NCBI RefSeq assembly: GCF_000383095.1
Contig: NZ_AORL01000010.1
Location: forward strand, 1 to 64,000
Origin: Sphingomonas sp. PR090111-T3T-6A
Lineage (GTDB): Bacteria; Pseudomonadota; Alphaproteobacteria; Sphingomonadales; Sphingomonadaceae
Length of the DNA: 64,000 bases
Direction of reading: 5' to 3'
Positions 35,231-44,096 of this stretch are shown piece by piece. A program made the translations under genes and the position numbers. Within the stretch, counting starts at the first letter, position 1; every line of letters begins with the position of its first letter. A model generated the notes under the pieces. The model worked only from the letters and a program-made list of their open reading frames with translations. It made no database searches and had not been told where the DNA came from.

Positions 35231-37159
35231 TCAGATCTCGACCTGACTGCCCAGCTCCACCACGCGGTTGGGTGGCAGCTTGAAGAACTCCATCGCGCTT
35301 TCCGCGTTGCGGAGCATCCACGAGAACAGCCCCTCGCGCCACAGCGCCATCGCCGGCCGCTGCGCCGCGATCAGAGTCTGGCGGCCGAGGAAGAAGCTCG
35401 TCTCCATCAGGCGGAAGGGCGGGCCGCAATCGGGCGCGCGGGCGAGCGCCGCCGGCACGTCGATCTCCTGCATGAAGCCGTAGCGCAGGATGATGCGGAA
35501 GAAGTCCGGCCCGAGCTGCTTCACCTCGACGCGGCGGCTGTCGTCGACGATCGGCTGGCCGACGATCTTCACCGTCAGGATCACGATGCGCTCGTGCAGC
35601 ACCTTGTTGTGCTTCAGATTGTGGAGCAGCGCGGGCGGCGCACCCTCCATCGAGGCGGAGAGGAAAACCGCCGTGCCCGGCACGCGCTTCACCGACTTGA
35701 TCGCGGACTTGATGAAGATGTCGAGCGGCATCGCGCTCTCGAACAGCCGCTCGCGAAGCAGCCGCCGTCCCGTCGCCCAGGTGGTGAGCGCGGTGAAGGC
35801 GCAGGCGCCGACCAGCAACGGGAACCAGCCGCCATCCGGAATCTTGGTGAGGTTGGAAGCGAAATAGGCACCGTCGACGATCAGGAAGGCGCCGATGAGA
35901 AGGCTGGCCGCCCAACGGTTCCACTTCCAGATGGTGAGCACCAGTACGCCCAGCATGGAGCTGGTGATGACCATCGTGCCGGTGACGGCGATGCCATAGG
36001 CCGAGGCGAGGCTGCCCGAATTGCGGAAGCCCAGCACCAGCAGGATCACGAAGGCGAGCAGCAGCCAGTTGACCAGCGGGATATAGATCTGTCCCTGCGC
36101 GGTGGCGCTGGTGTGGCTGATCTTGAGGCGCGGCAGGAAGCCGAGTTGCACCGCCTGCTGCGTCACCGAATAAGCGCCGGTGATGACGGCCTGCGACGCG
36201 ATCACGGTGGCGATGGTGGCGAGGCCGACCAGCGGCAGGCGCGCCCAATCCGGCGCCATGCGGAAGAAGGGATTGTCGATCGCGCTCGGATCGTCGAGCA
36301 GCAGGGCGCACTGGCCGAGATAGTTGAGCAGCAGGCAGGGGAAGGCCACATACAGCCACGCCACGCTGATCGACTTGCGGCCGAAATGGCCCATATCGGC
36401 ATAGAGCGCCTCGGCCCCCGTGACCGCGAGCACCACCGAGCCCAGCGCCAGGAAAGCGAGCTTCGGATCGAGCAGGAAGAAGTTGAGCGCCCACCACGGG
36501 TTGATCGCGCCGAGGATGCGGGGATCGCGGACGATGCCGCTAAGCCCCATCGCGCCGATCACGAGGAAATAGAACAGCATGATCGGCCCGAAGATGCGGC
36601 CGACCTTGGCCGTGCCCCGCGACTGGATCAGGAACAGCCCGATCAGGATCACCAGCGAGACGGGCACCACGAAGGCCTCGAAGCCGTTGCCGACCACCTC
36701 CAGGCCCTCGACCGCGGAGAGCACCGAGATCGCCGGCGTGATGATCGCGTCGCCGTAGAAGAGTGCCGTCGCCAGCACACCGAGCAGCACGATGCCGCGC
36801 GTCCACTTGCCGGTGCCGCGGTTGCGCACGATGAGCGCGAGCAGCGCGAGGCTGCCGCCTTCGCCGTCATTGTCGGCGCGCATGGTGACGAGGACGTACT
36901 TGATCGTCACGACCAGCGTCATCGTCCAGAAGATCAGGCTCAGCACACCGAAGATGTGCGGCCGGTCGATCGCCAGCGGATGCGGCCCCGCGAAGCTCTC
37001 CTTCAGCGAATAGAGCGGCGAGGTGCCGATATCGCCGAACACCACGCCGATCGCGCCGACGGCGAGCGGCACGAGCTTGCCGCTGCCATGGCCGGCATGG
37101 ACGCCCGGATGGTCGTCATGGCCGCTGGCGGGGCTTGGAGAGGCGAAGGCTTGCTGCAT
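35231..37159 (-). CDS. kup: Kup potassium uptake transporter
   Basis: Protein of 642 aa of the KUP/HAK/KT family. The membrane part (about residues 27-450) has 12 helices: [57 protein letters not shown], and [18 protein letters not shown]. The long cytosolic C-terminal domain contains [20 protein letters not shown]. It couples potassium uptake to protons, useful at low pH or low potassium. A second, antisense start is not supported. An intrinsic terminator of the neighbouring porin lies within its upstream region (37282-37315), separating the two genes. Confidence 0.95.
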   Translation of the reverse strand: MQQAFASPSPASGHDDHPGVHAGHGSGKLVPLAVGAIGVVFGDIGTSPLYSLKESFAGPHPLAIDRPHIFGVLSLIFWTMTLVVTIKYVLVTMRADNDGEGGSLALLALIVRNRGTGKWTRGIVLLGVLATALFYGDAIITPAISVLSAVEGLEVVGNGFEAFVVPVSLVILIGLFLIQSRGTAKVGRIFGPIMLFYFLVIGAMGLSGIVRDPRILGAINPWWALNFFLLDPKLAFLALGSVVLAVTGAEALYADMGHFGRKSISVAWLYVAFPCLLLNYLGQCALLLDDPSAIDNPFFRMAPDWARLPLVGLATIATVIASQAVITGAYSVTQQAVQLGFLPRLKISHTSATAQGQIYIPLVNWLLLAFVILLVLGFRNSGSLASAYGIAVTGTMVITSSMLGVLVLTIWKWNRWAASLLIGAFLIVDGAYFASNLTKIPDGGWFPLLVGACAFTALTTWATGRRLLRERLFESAMPLDIFIKSAIKSVKRVPGTAVFLSASMEGAPPALLHNLKHNKVLHERIVILTVKIVGQPIVDDSRRVEVKQLGPDFFRIILRYGFMQEIDVPAALARAPDCGPPFRLMETSFFLGRQTLIAAQRPAMALWREGLFSWMLRNAESAMEFFKLPPNRVVELGSQVEI

Positions 37160-37281
37160 AGGATCGATGGCGTCTTTGCTGCATCGCGGAATCGCGAAGC
37201 CGGCGGCCTATGGGCTTTCGGGCAAGGGAAATCTACCGGGAAATATCGATCTGACCAGTCGGCTCCGATGATCCGATGGTC

Positions 37282-37315
37282 AAAAAAAGAGGCCCGCCGC
37301 ACGAAGCGACGGGCC
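37282..37315 (-). terminator. intrinsic terminator of the porin gene
   Basis: On the minus strand GGCCCGTCGC pairs with GCGGCGGGCC (one mismatch at the centre, 37306-37315 with 37291-37300) around TTCGT, followed by TCTTTTTTT. It ends 54 bases after the porin stop. Confidence 0.92.
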
Positions 37316-37368
37316 GAAAGGAAGGGAGAACGCCACCGGTGCGGTCCGGCGGGCGCGTCCCCGGGGGA

Positions 37369-38796
37369 TTAGAAGCGGAACTGGCCGAAGACGCCGATCT
37401 CGTTGTAGGTGCCATGGCCGCCGAGCAGCGGGGTCGCCGCCGGGTTGGCGCCACCGATCGTGCCGTTCTGCGTGGAGATGGTGCCGTTGTCGACCGAGTC
37501 GCGCTTGTAGACGATGGCGAGGTCGACGATCTTGGTCGGCTCGTACTGGATACCCATGTTGTAATAGTGGTCGCGGGTGTTGGTGCTCTGCGACGCGGCG
37601 GTGCCCAGCTTGTTCGGGCGGACCCAGTCGTAGCGGCCGAACACGCTGAACTTCGGAGCGAAGTTCACGTTGCCGAACACCGAGTAGCCCTCGGCCTTGT
37701 CCTGCGTCACCGAGGCAACGCTGTTCCAGTTCTTGGCGTAGAAATATTCGCCGCCGATGTTGAACAGCTTGTTCTTGTAGCCGATCAGGGCGTCGCCGCG
37801 CTGCGCGGTGTGGTGGGTGGTGCTGCCCTCCACGTCGCTGCCGCGCTTGCCGGTGTAGCCGCCGATGGCAGCGTAGGCGCCCTTGTACTGCGCCGAGATA
37901 CGGCCTTCGACGTCGACCGAGTTGGTGACCTTGACGTTGCGGTAACCGCCGCCGTCGACGACCGAGACCTGGTAGCTCAGCAGGCCGCCGGCGAGATCGC
38001 CGAGGACGTGGACACCCCAGTCGGCCGAGGTGCCGAAGCTGATGCGATCGATCAGCGTGTTTTCGATGTGGCGGTAGCCATACTGGTTTTCAGCATAGGG
38101 CACCCACGGCAGATCGGCCGAGCCGACGCGGATGATGAAGGCCGGGTTCAGCTTCGCCTGGAGATAGGCCTTCTTGATGTAGAAGCCGCGGCCGACGAGG
38201 CCCGGTGCCGCCGACGAGTTGAAGTTGCCGTTCGAGGTCTGGCCGACGACGTTGGACGCGTCCATCGTCAGGTTGGCCGAGAAGGTGCTGTCGAACGTGT
38301 GGTCGACGCCGAGGTAGAAGCGCTTGATGTTGAAGCCGGTGCCGTTGCCGGCCTGCTTCACGCCGTTCGACTTCTGATCGATGTTCGAGAAGTTGAAGTA
38401 CATGCGGCCCGAGATGGTGGTGTCGTTGGCCCACGCATTCTTCGGCTTCGGCTGCTTGGCGAGCGCGGTCTTCACCTCGGTCGGCACGGCGGCCTGCGCG
38501 GCGGCGGCCTGCGTCTGGGCGGCCTGCGCGGCGGTGGCGGCCGAAGCGGCCTGCGTCTGCGCGGCGCTGATGGCGGCGGTGGTCTGGGCCTGGCTCTGCT
38601 CGGTGCTGTCGAGACGCTGGGTCAGCGCCTGAATCTGCTGGCGAAGCGCCTCGATCTCGGCGTCACGCTTGTCGGCCTTCGGGGCCGCATGATGAACGAC
38701 CTTCTTCTTGGTGGCAGCAGCGGCCGGCGTGGCGCCAGCAACAACAAGCGCGATGCCGATACCCGCTCCGGCGAGCAGGTTGAGCTTCGTGTTCAT
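37369..38796 (-). CDS. OprO/OprP-type porin (phosphate-selective family)
   Basis: Protein of 475 aa with a signal peptide (NTKLNLLAGAGIGIALVVAG, then ATPAAAA). A basic segment and an Ala/Gln-rich coiled coil (about residues 45-95) with DAEIEALRQQIQALTQRLDS precede a beta barrel ending IGVFGQFRF with terminal Phe. Barrel strands include FSNIDQKSNGVKQAGNGTGF, FSANLTMDASNVVG and GAYAAIGGYTGKRGS. Family OprP members pass phosphate or polyphosphate. A clear AAGGGG lies before ATG 38796. A Pho-box-like repeat is 63-104 bases upstream, supporting phosphate control. A terminator follows. Confidence 0.88.
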   Translation of the reverse strand: MNTKLNLLAGAGIGIALVVAGATPAAAATKKKVVHHAAPKADKRDAEIEALRQQIQALTQRLDSTEQSQAQTTAAISAAQTQAASAATAAQAAQTQAAAAQAAVPTEVKTALAKQPKPKNAWANDTTISGRMYFNFSNIDQKSNGVKQAGNGTGFNIKRFYLGVDHTFDSTFSANLTMDASNVVGQTSNGNFNSSAAPGLVGRGFYIKKAYLQAKLNPAFIIRVGSADLPWVPYAENQYGYRHIENTLIDRISFGTSADWGVHVLGDLAGGLLSYQVSVVDGGGYRNVKVTNSVDVEGRISAQYKGAYAAIGGYTGKRGSDVEGSTTHHTAQRGDALIGYKNKLFNIGGEYFYAKNWNSVASVTQDKAEGYSVFGNVNFAPKFSVFGRYDWVRPNKLGTAASQSTNTRDHYYNMGIQYEPTKIVDLAIVYKRDSVDNGTISTQNGTIGGANPAATPLLGGHGTYNEIGVFGQFRF

Positions 38797-39142
38797 GAAT
38801 AACCCCTTTTTTCCAGCCCGCCGCTCGCGAGCCTTCGGGGCGTCCGGTAGCCAGCCTCCGTGACGAGTGGGTGATGGGAGTGTTTCACTTTCGTGACGAT
38901 CCGGGCGGCCGTCCAAGGTGTGATAAATATGTCGCTGCCGGGCCGGAGGGACGGTGGATCGCGAACCCTACGGATTCCGGGCGATCCCGAAGAGGAGGAC
39001 TGCGACGGGGCTCGACAGGCCTCTCGACCCCCCACGAGGGGTGACCGTCACAATTCGCCGGCATGGGGAACGTGATGTCACAGTCTGGCGAAAGGGAAGC
39101 CTCGACGATTCGCCCGAGTCGATTCGGATCAGGAACGAGTCG
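38797..39142. other. 346-bp intergenic region upstream of the porin
   Basis: No gene is seen. The region holds the Pho-box-like repeats (38860-38899) near the porin start. Further upstream it contains two palindromes, GTGACCGTCAC (39041-39051) and GTGATGTCAC (39072-39081), spaced 31 bases start to start. No intrinsic terminator is visible for the GFA gene, which ends at 39143 on the same strand as the porin. Confidence 0.7.
38860..38899 (-). promoter_or_regulatory. candidate Pho box of the porin gene
   Basis: On the porin strand the heptamers TCGTCAC (38899-38893), CCATCAC (38877-38871) and TCGTCAC (38866-38860) sit on an 11-bp grid, with a poor match (GTGAAAC) in the missing slot at 38888-38882. 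PhoB direct repeats have this spacing and end in a TCA(C/T) core. It lies 63 bases before the start codon of a phosphate-type porin. Confidence 0.5.
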
Positions 39143-39565
39143 CTATTCCGGCACGCTCTCTCCAGAGCCGCCCAGTTCGGCCGGGAAATCGCGGAGCTTG
39201 GGCAGACCGTCCTTCATCGGCAGCACCGTCTCGGCATAGTTCACATGGACGGCGGGCCGGAAGGGCAGGTCCGGCAGGGTCGCGGCGAACACGTCGATCA
39301 GCTCGATCGGCGGGTGGCGGGTCATCAGATGGCCCCTGCACTTGGCGCAATATTGGCGATGGCTGAGCGGCGTCCTGGCGAAGGTGGCGACATGCTCCGC
39401 GCCGGCGGTGATCGTCACCGCGTCGGGCTTCCACAGGCTGAAGGCATTGACCGGGCCGCCCGACCAGCTCCGGCAGGAGCGGCAATGGCAATAGCCCATG
39501 GCCTCCGGCTCGCCCTCGACCCTCAGCTCCACCGCGCCGCAGAAGCAGCTTCCCGTGTAGGCCAT
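39143..39565 (-). CDS. GFA/CENP-V family zinc protein
   Basis: Protein of 140 aa of the glutathione-dependent formaldehyde-activating enzyme (GFA) family. The zinc ligand pattern is present: GSCFCGAVEL, GYCHCRSCRSWSGG and YCAKCRGHLM. The family includes a formaldehyde-glutathione adduct enzyme, but most members have no proven function, and zinc structural roles are also described. It stands alone upstream of the porin gene with 346 bases between. Confidence 0.88.
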   Translation of the reverse strand: MAYTGSCFCGAVELRVEGEPEAMGYCHCRSCRSWSGGPVNAFSLWKPDAVTITAGAEHVATFARTPLSHRQYCAKCRGHLMTRHPPIELIDVFAATLPDLPFRPAVHVNYAETVLPMKDGLPKLRDFPAELGGSGESVPE

Positions 39566-39636
39566 GATCCTCTCCTTGCCCTGCGCCGACAGGCTAACGC
39601 GTCGACGCAGGGCGGAGAAGTCAGCCTAAAGGAGCA

Positions 39637-41781
39637 TCACTTCGCGGTCGGGACGGGGAAGCCCTCGAAGCGGAGCGTCGCGTCGATCTTCGGATCGCGC
39701 CCGCGGAAGTTGCGGAAGGCGACCGCCGGATCGACCGTGTTGCCCACCGACAGGATGGTGTCGTGGAAGCGCTTGGCGGTCGCCGGATCCCACGGGCTGC
39801 CGGCCTCGGTGAAGGCCTCGAACGCGTCATGGTCGAGCGTCTTGGCCCAGAGATAGCCGTAATAGCCCGCCGCATAGCCTTCGCCCGAGAAGATGTGGCC
39901 GAACTGCGGGATGCGGTGGCGCATCACGATCTCGGTGGGCATCTTGAGCTCGGCCAGCGTGGTCTTCTCGAACTGCTTGGTATCGATCGGCGTGTCGCCG
40001 GCGAGGTGCAGCTTCATGTCGACGATCGCGGAAGCCTCGGTCTCGACCACGGAGAAGGCGGTGTTGAACTTCTCCGCCGCCTTGATCTTGGCGACGAGGG
40101 CGGCGGGCATCTGCTCGCCCTTCTCGTTGACGAGGAAGTGCAGCACCTCGGGCGTGGTGAGATAGTTCTCGTTGAACTGGCTCGGGAACTCCACGAAGTC
40201 GCGCGCGGTGTTGGTGCCCGACAGCGAGGGGTAGGTGACGTTCGAGTTCAGCCCGTGCAGCGCATGGCCGAATTCGTGGAACATGGTGTCCGCGTCATCC
40301 CACGACAGCAGCACCGGGGCGCCCGGCGCGGCCTTCACGAAATTGGCATTGTTGGAGACGATCGTCGGCACGTCGCCCTCGACGCGGCTCTGCTCGCGAT
40401 AGGCGTTCATCCATGCGCCCGAGTTCTTGCCGGCGCGCGCATAGGGATCGAAATACCAGAGGCCGACATGCTGGTTGCCGCGCTTCACCTCATAGACGGT
40501 GACGTCGGGCTGGTAGACCGGCAGGCCCTGCACCGGCGTGAAGGTGAAGCCGTAGAGCCGGTTGGCGGCGTAGAACATCGCCTCGCGGACATGGTCGAGC
40601 TGCAAGTACGGCTTCACCTCGTTCATATCGAGGTCGTACTTCGCCTTGCGGACCTTCTCGGCGTAATAGCGATAGTCCCAGGGCTGGATCTGGAAGCCGC
40701 CCTTCTCGGCGTCGACGATCTTCTGCATCTCGGCGACGTCCTTGTGGACCTGCGCCACCGCCGGCCACCACATCGCCATTTCGAGATCGAGCGCGTTCTG
40801 CGGCTTCTTCGCCATGGTGTCGGCAAGGTGCCAGTCGGCATAGGTCTGGTAGCCGAGCAGATGCGCCTTCTCAGCGCGCAGCTTCAGGATCTGGCTGGCG
40901 ATGGCGTTGTTGTCGTTGGCGTTGCCGTTGTCGCCGCGCGACGTCCACATGCGGAACGTCTTCTCGCGCAAGCTCCGGTCCGACGAATAGGTGAGCACCG
41001 GCTCGGCCGCCGAGCGGGTGTTGGCGATGCGATACTGGCCGGCGGGCAGGTTGTGCGCCTTGGCGTCCTCCGCCAAGCCGTCGACCAGCGCCTGCGGCAG
41101 GCCGCCGAGCTGGTCCTTGGTGATGACGACGGCGTAATTCTCCTCGTCAGCCAGCTCGTTCTGGCTGAACTTGGTATAGAGCGTCGCGAGCTGCTGGTTC
41201 ACGTCCGACAGCTTGGCCTTGTCCGCGGGCGGCAGCTTGGCGCCCTGCTGGGTGAAGTTGTTCCAGTAGAACCAGACGAGCCGCTGCTGCTCCGGTGTCA
41301 GCTTCGCCTTGGCGGGCGAGTTGTAGACCGCGTCGATGCGGGCGAAGAGCTTCGCGTTCTGGGTGATCTTGTCCTGGAAGGCAGAGAGCTGCGGCGCGAG
41401 CTTGGTCTCGACTGGCTGGAACTCCGCCGTGTTCATGTTGCCCTGCCAGATGTTGAAGAAGGCGAAGGCGCGGGTCAGCGGCTTGCCGGCCTTCTCCATG
41501 GCGACGATGGTGTTGTCGAAGGTCGGCGCCGCCGGGTTGTTGGCGATCGCGTCGATCTCCTTGAGGTTCATCGCCATCGCCTGCGCGAAGGCGGGCTCGA
41601 AATCGGCGACTTTCACCTTGTCGAACGCCGGCACGCCGCCATAGGGGCCGGTCCACGGCGCGAGCAGCGGGTTGGTCGAGGTGGCGGCGGTCATCGCGGG
41701 CGCCTTCTTCGGGGCGGCGGCCATGGTGGCACCGGCGAGCAGGCCCGCGCAACTCACGCCGAGCATCAGCGTCTTCATCAT
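39637..41781 (-). CDS. dcp: exported M3 peptidyl-dipeptidase (Dcp-like)
   Basis: Protein of 714 aa with a signal peptide (MKTLMLGVSCAGLLAGATMA). The zinc motif is FHEFGHALHGLNSN (HEFGH near residue 502), with the downstream Glu in VVETEASAIVDM. It is close to peptidyl-dipeptidase Dcp, which cleaves dipeptides from peptide C-termini. Unlike E. coli Dcp this copy is exported. GGGGAG nine bases upstream supports ATG 41781; ATG 41778 is also possible. It lies downstream on the same strand as the S10 carboxypeptidase and oligopeptidase B genes. Confidence 0.93.
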   Translation of the reverse strand: MMKTLMLGVSCAGLLAGATMAAAPKKAPAMTAATSTNPLLAPWTGPYGGVPAFDKVKVADFEPAFAQAMAMNLKEIDAIANNPAAPTFDNTIVAMEKAGKPLTRAFAFFNIWQGNMNTAEFQPVETKLAPQLSAFQDKITQNAKLFARIDAVYNSPAKAKLTPEQQRLVWFYWNNFTQQGAKLPPADKAKLSDVNQQLATLYTKFSQNELADEENYAVVITKDQLGGLPQALVDGLAEDAKAHNLPAGQYRIANTRSAAEPVLTYSSDRSLREKTFRMWTSRGDNGNANDNNAIASQILKLRAEKAHLLGYQTYADWHLADTMAKKPQNALDLEMAMWWPAVAQVHKDVAEMQKIVDAEKGGFQIQPWDYRYYAEKVRKAKYDLDMNEVKPYLQLDHVREAMFYAANRLYGFTFTPVQGLPVYQPDVTVYEVKRGNQHVGLWYFDPYARAGKNSGAWMNAYREQSRVEGDVPTIVSNNANFVKAAPGAPVLLSWDDADTMFHEFGHALHGLNSNVTYPSLSGTNTARDFVEFPSQFNENYLTTPEVLHFLVNEKGEQMPAALVAKIKAAEKFNTAFSVVETEASAIVDMKLHLAGDTPIDTKQFEKTTLAELKMPTEIVMRHRIPQFGHIFSGEGYAAGYYGYLWAKTLDHDAFEAFTEAGSPWDPATAKRFHDTILSVGNTVDPAVAFRNFRGRDPKIDATLRFEGFPVPTAK

Positions 41782-41911
41782 GTCGTGTGAAACTCCCCTG
41801 TGCGTCGCCGTTCAACGGCGGCGCTCGTTCTTGCGGGCAGTGTATTGCCCATGCGAAACAGCATGGGGCGCGGCGGGCGCCCGGTCAATCCGGTGCGCCC
41901 GCCGCGCGGGC

Positions 41912-43588
41912 TCAGTTCGGCCCGTTGCCCGGCGCGTGACCCGACGACAGCGAGGGTGTCGCCTCCGTGCGGCCGGTCACCGCGCTCGACACCACCTTGT
42001 CGTAGAAGGCGGCGAGATCGCGGTGCAGCGCGTGGAGCGCATCCGGGTTGAGATAGGCCATGTGGCCCGACGGATAATAACGGAACTCCAGATTCTGGGC
42101 CTGCGCCGGCTGGAGATCCATGTGCTTCAGATCATATTCGGTGCCGAAGAAGGGCGTCGCCATGTCGTAATAGCCGTTCAAGGACAGGACATGGAGATAG
42201 GGGTTGGTCCGCATCGCGGCCGACAGGTCCACCGCCACGTCGGGCGAGGTCTGCGGGCGGTTGCCGCCGCCCGGCGCCTTGTGGGTGAAGTCCCACTTGA
42301 AGCCGTCCAGCCCGTAGGCTGACACGCGGTAGGGCATGTCGGTCTTGTAGCCCAGCTCGCGCACCACATAGTCCTGGAAGCTGGCGATGAACGCGCCCGA
42401 GATGGCGGTGTCGGAGGCGTCGAACTCGGGGCGCTCGCCGGCGGCATCGGCGTCGATGCCGGTGTAGCGGCTGTCATAGCGGCCGACCGTCAGCCGCTGG
42501 TCGCGCAGCAGCTCCTTCTGGAAGCGCGACAGGTCGACGCGCAGGTTGGCGTTGAGGATGAAGGCCGGCGACAGGCCGGTGAACGCCGAGAGCTGCTGCG
42601 CGATCTCGTTGCGCTTGGCCGGATCGAGGGCCGAGCCCTGCGCCAGCGCCGCGGCATAGGGACCGGACGCGAACTCGCGCGCCTGCTCGACGAAGGTGGC
42701 GACGTCGGCCGGCGGGTTCGGCACCTTGTGGTGATACCAGGCGGTGGCGGCGAAGCTCGGCAGATAGTTGATGTAGATCTGGTCGAAGCCCGGCTGGCGG
42801 ATGCCGTAGTTCAGGATCGACGAGAGGATGATGACGCCATTGAGCGCCATGCCGCGATCCTGAAGCAGATAGGAGAGCGCGCCCGACCGCGTCGTGCCGT
42901 AGCTTTCGCCGAAGATGAACTTCGGCGACTGCCAGCGGGCATTCTTGGTGACGTAGCGCATGATCGCGCGGGCGAAGCCGTCCGCGTCCTGATCGACACC
43001 CCAGAAATCGCTGCCCTTCTTGTCGCCGAGCGGGCGCGAATAGCCGGTGCCGATCGCGTCGACGAAGATCAGGTCCGACTTGTCGAGCAGCGTGTCGCGG
43101 TTCGGCCCGAAGCCATAGGGGGCGGGGCGGATATATTCGGGGTTGGCGGTCTGCACGCGCTCGGGCGCGAAGCTGCCCATGTGCAGCCACAGCGTCGAGG
43201 AGCCGGGGCCGCCGTTGTAGAAGAAGGTCACCGGGCGACGGCTGTAATCCTTCACGCCGTCGGCCGTGTAGGCGACGTAGAAGACCGAGGCGATCGGCTT
43301 GGCCTCGTCATCGCGGATGGTGAGCGTGCCGGCGGTGGCGGTGTACTTGATCGGGCCCGACTGCGTGGTCGCGACATGGTGGGTGACGACCGTCTGCTCC
43401 TCGACCGGCGCCTGCACCCAGCCGGCGGCGGCGTCCGCCTCCTTGTCCTGCTGGTGCATCGCGGCGAGGTCTGTCTTGCCGGACTTGACGGGCTTGGCGT
43501 CGCCCTTGGCGGCCGGCTGGGCGGCGAGCGCGGGCAGGCTGAAGGCCGCGGCGAGCGCGAGGAGAGGCAGATGGAAACGGGTGCGCAT
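41912..43588 (-). CDS. exported S10 serine carboxypeptidase-like peptidase
   Basis: Protein of 558 aa with a signal peptide (RTRFHLPLLALAAAFSLPAL, then AAQPAA). The S10 fold shows RPVTFFYNGGPGSSTLWLHM (oxyanion loop), LIFVDAIGTGYSRP, FGESYGTTRSGALSY (Ser near residue 228), LNGYYDMATPF (Asp) and YPSGHMAYL (His). It would remove C-terminal residues from peptides in the periplasm. ATG 43588 is preferred over the longer open frame because it gives a clean signal peptide. Its neighbours encode the Dcp-like and PtrB-like peptidases. Confidence 0.92.
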   Translation of the reverse strand: MRTRFHLPLLALAAAFSLPALAAQPAAKGDAKPVKSGKTDLAAMHQQDKEADAAAGWVQAPVEEQTVVTHHVATTQSGPIKYTATAGTLTIRDDEAKPIASVFYVAYTADGVKDYSRRPVTFFYNGGPGSSTLWLHMGSFAPERVQTANPEYIRPAPYGFGPNRDTLLDKSDLIFVDAIGTGYSRPLGDKKGSDFWGVDQDADGFARAIMRYVTKNARWQSPKFIFGESYGTTRSGALSYLLQDRGMALNGVIILSSILNYGIRQPGFDQIYINYLPSFAATAWYHHKVPNPPADVATFVEQAREFASGPYAAALAQGSALDPAKRNEIAQQLSAFTGLSPAFILNANLRVDLSRFQKELLRDQRLTVGRYDSRYTGIDADAAGERPEFDASDTAISGAFIASFQDYVVRELGYKTDMPYRVSAYGLDGFKWDFTHKAPGGGNRPQTSPDVAVDLSAAMRTNPYLHVLSLNGYYDMATPFFGTEYDLKHMDLQPAQAQNLEFRYYPSGHMAYLNPDALHALHRDLAAFYDKVVSSAVTGRTEATPSLSSGHAPGNGPN

Positions 43589-43694
43589 CTTGGGGGGTAT
43601 CCCTGATTTCGTTATCGTTGGTGCGCGGACTAGCCCCCCGGCTCCGGACCGCACGTCCGTATAACAGCCGCTTGGGGGCCGATGCGCAACCCCT

Positions 43695-44096
43695 TTAGAG
43701 GAAGCGCTCGGTGATCGCCTGCGGAATGCGGGCGGGGCGGCCGCTCGCGATGTCGATCATCGCCCAGGTGGTGCGCGAGCGGACATGCGGCTTGCCGCCT
43801 TCGCCGACGAACTCGACGAAGCGATCGAAGCGGGCGCCGGTGGGGGCGTCGCCCACCCATGTCCGCGCCGTCACCCGGCCGCCGGGGCCGAGCGCGCGGA
43901 GATAGTCGATCTCGTGCCGCACCACGACCCAGACATAGGCCGCCACCTGCTCCGGCGTCGCGCCCGCGCGCCAGTGCGCGGTGGCGACATCCTGCACCCA
44001 GCGCACCCAGGCGGCGTTGTTGACATGTCCCAGCTCGTCGATCTCGGCGTCGGTCGCCTCGAACGCCATCTCGAAGACGGGGCGGGCGGCGCTCAT
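43695..44096 (-). CDS. acyl-CoA thioesterase (4HBT hotdog)
   Basis: Protein of 133 aa with the hotdog-fold 4HBT signature: DAEIDELGHVNNAAWVRWVQ (Asp-Glu-x-x-HVNN active region), VVRHEIDYLRALGPGGRVTA and RSRTTWAMID. It would hydrolyse an acyl-CoA or aryl-CoA thioester. ATG 44096 overlaps the stop of the oligopeptidase B gene through ATGA, so the two are translationally coupled although no biochemical link is obvious. Confidence 0.9.
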   Translation of the reverse strand: MSAARPVFEMAFEATDAEIDELGHVNNAAWVRWVQDVATAHWRAGATPEQVAAYVWVVVRHEIDYLRALGPGGRVTARTWVGDAPTGARFDRFVEFVGEGGKPHVRSRTTWAMIDIASGRPARIPQAITERFL

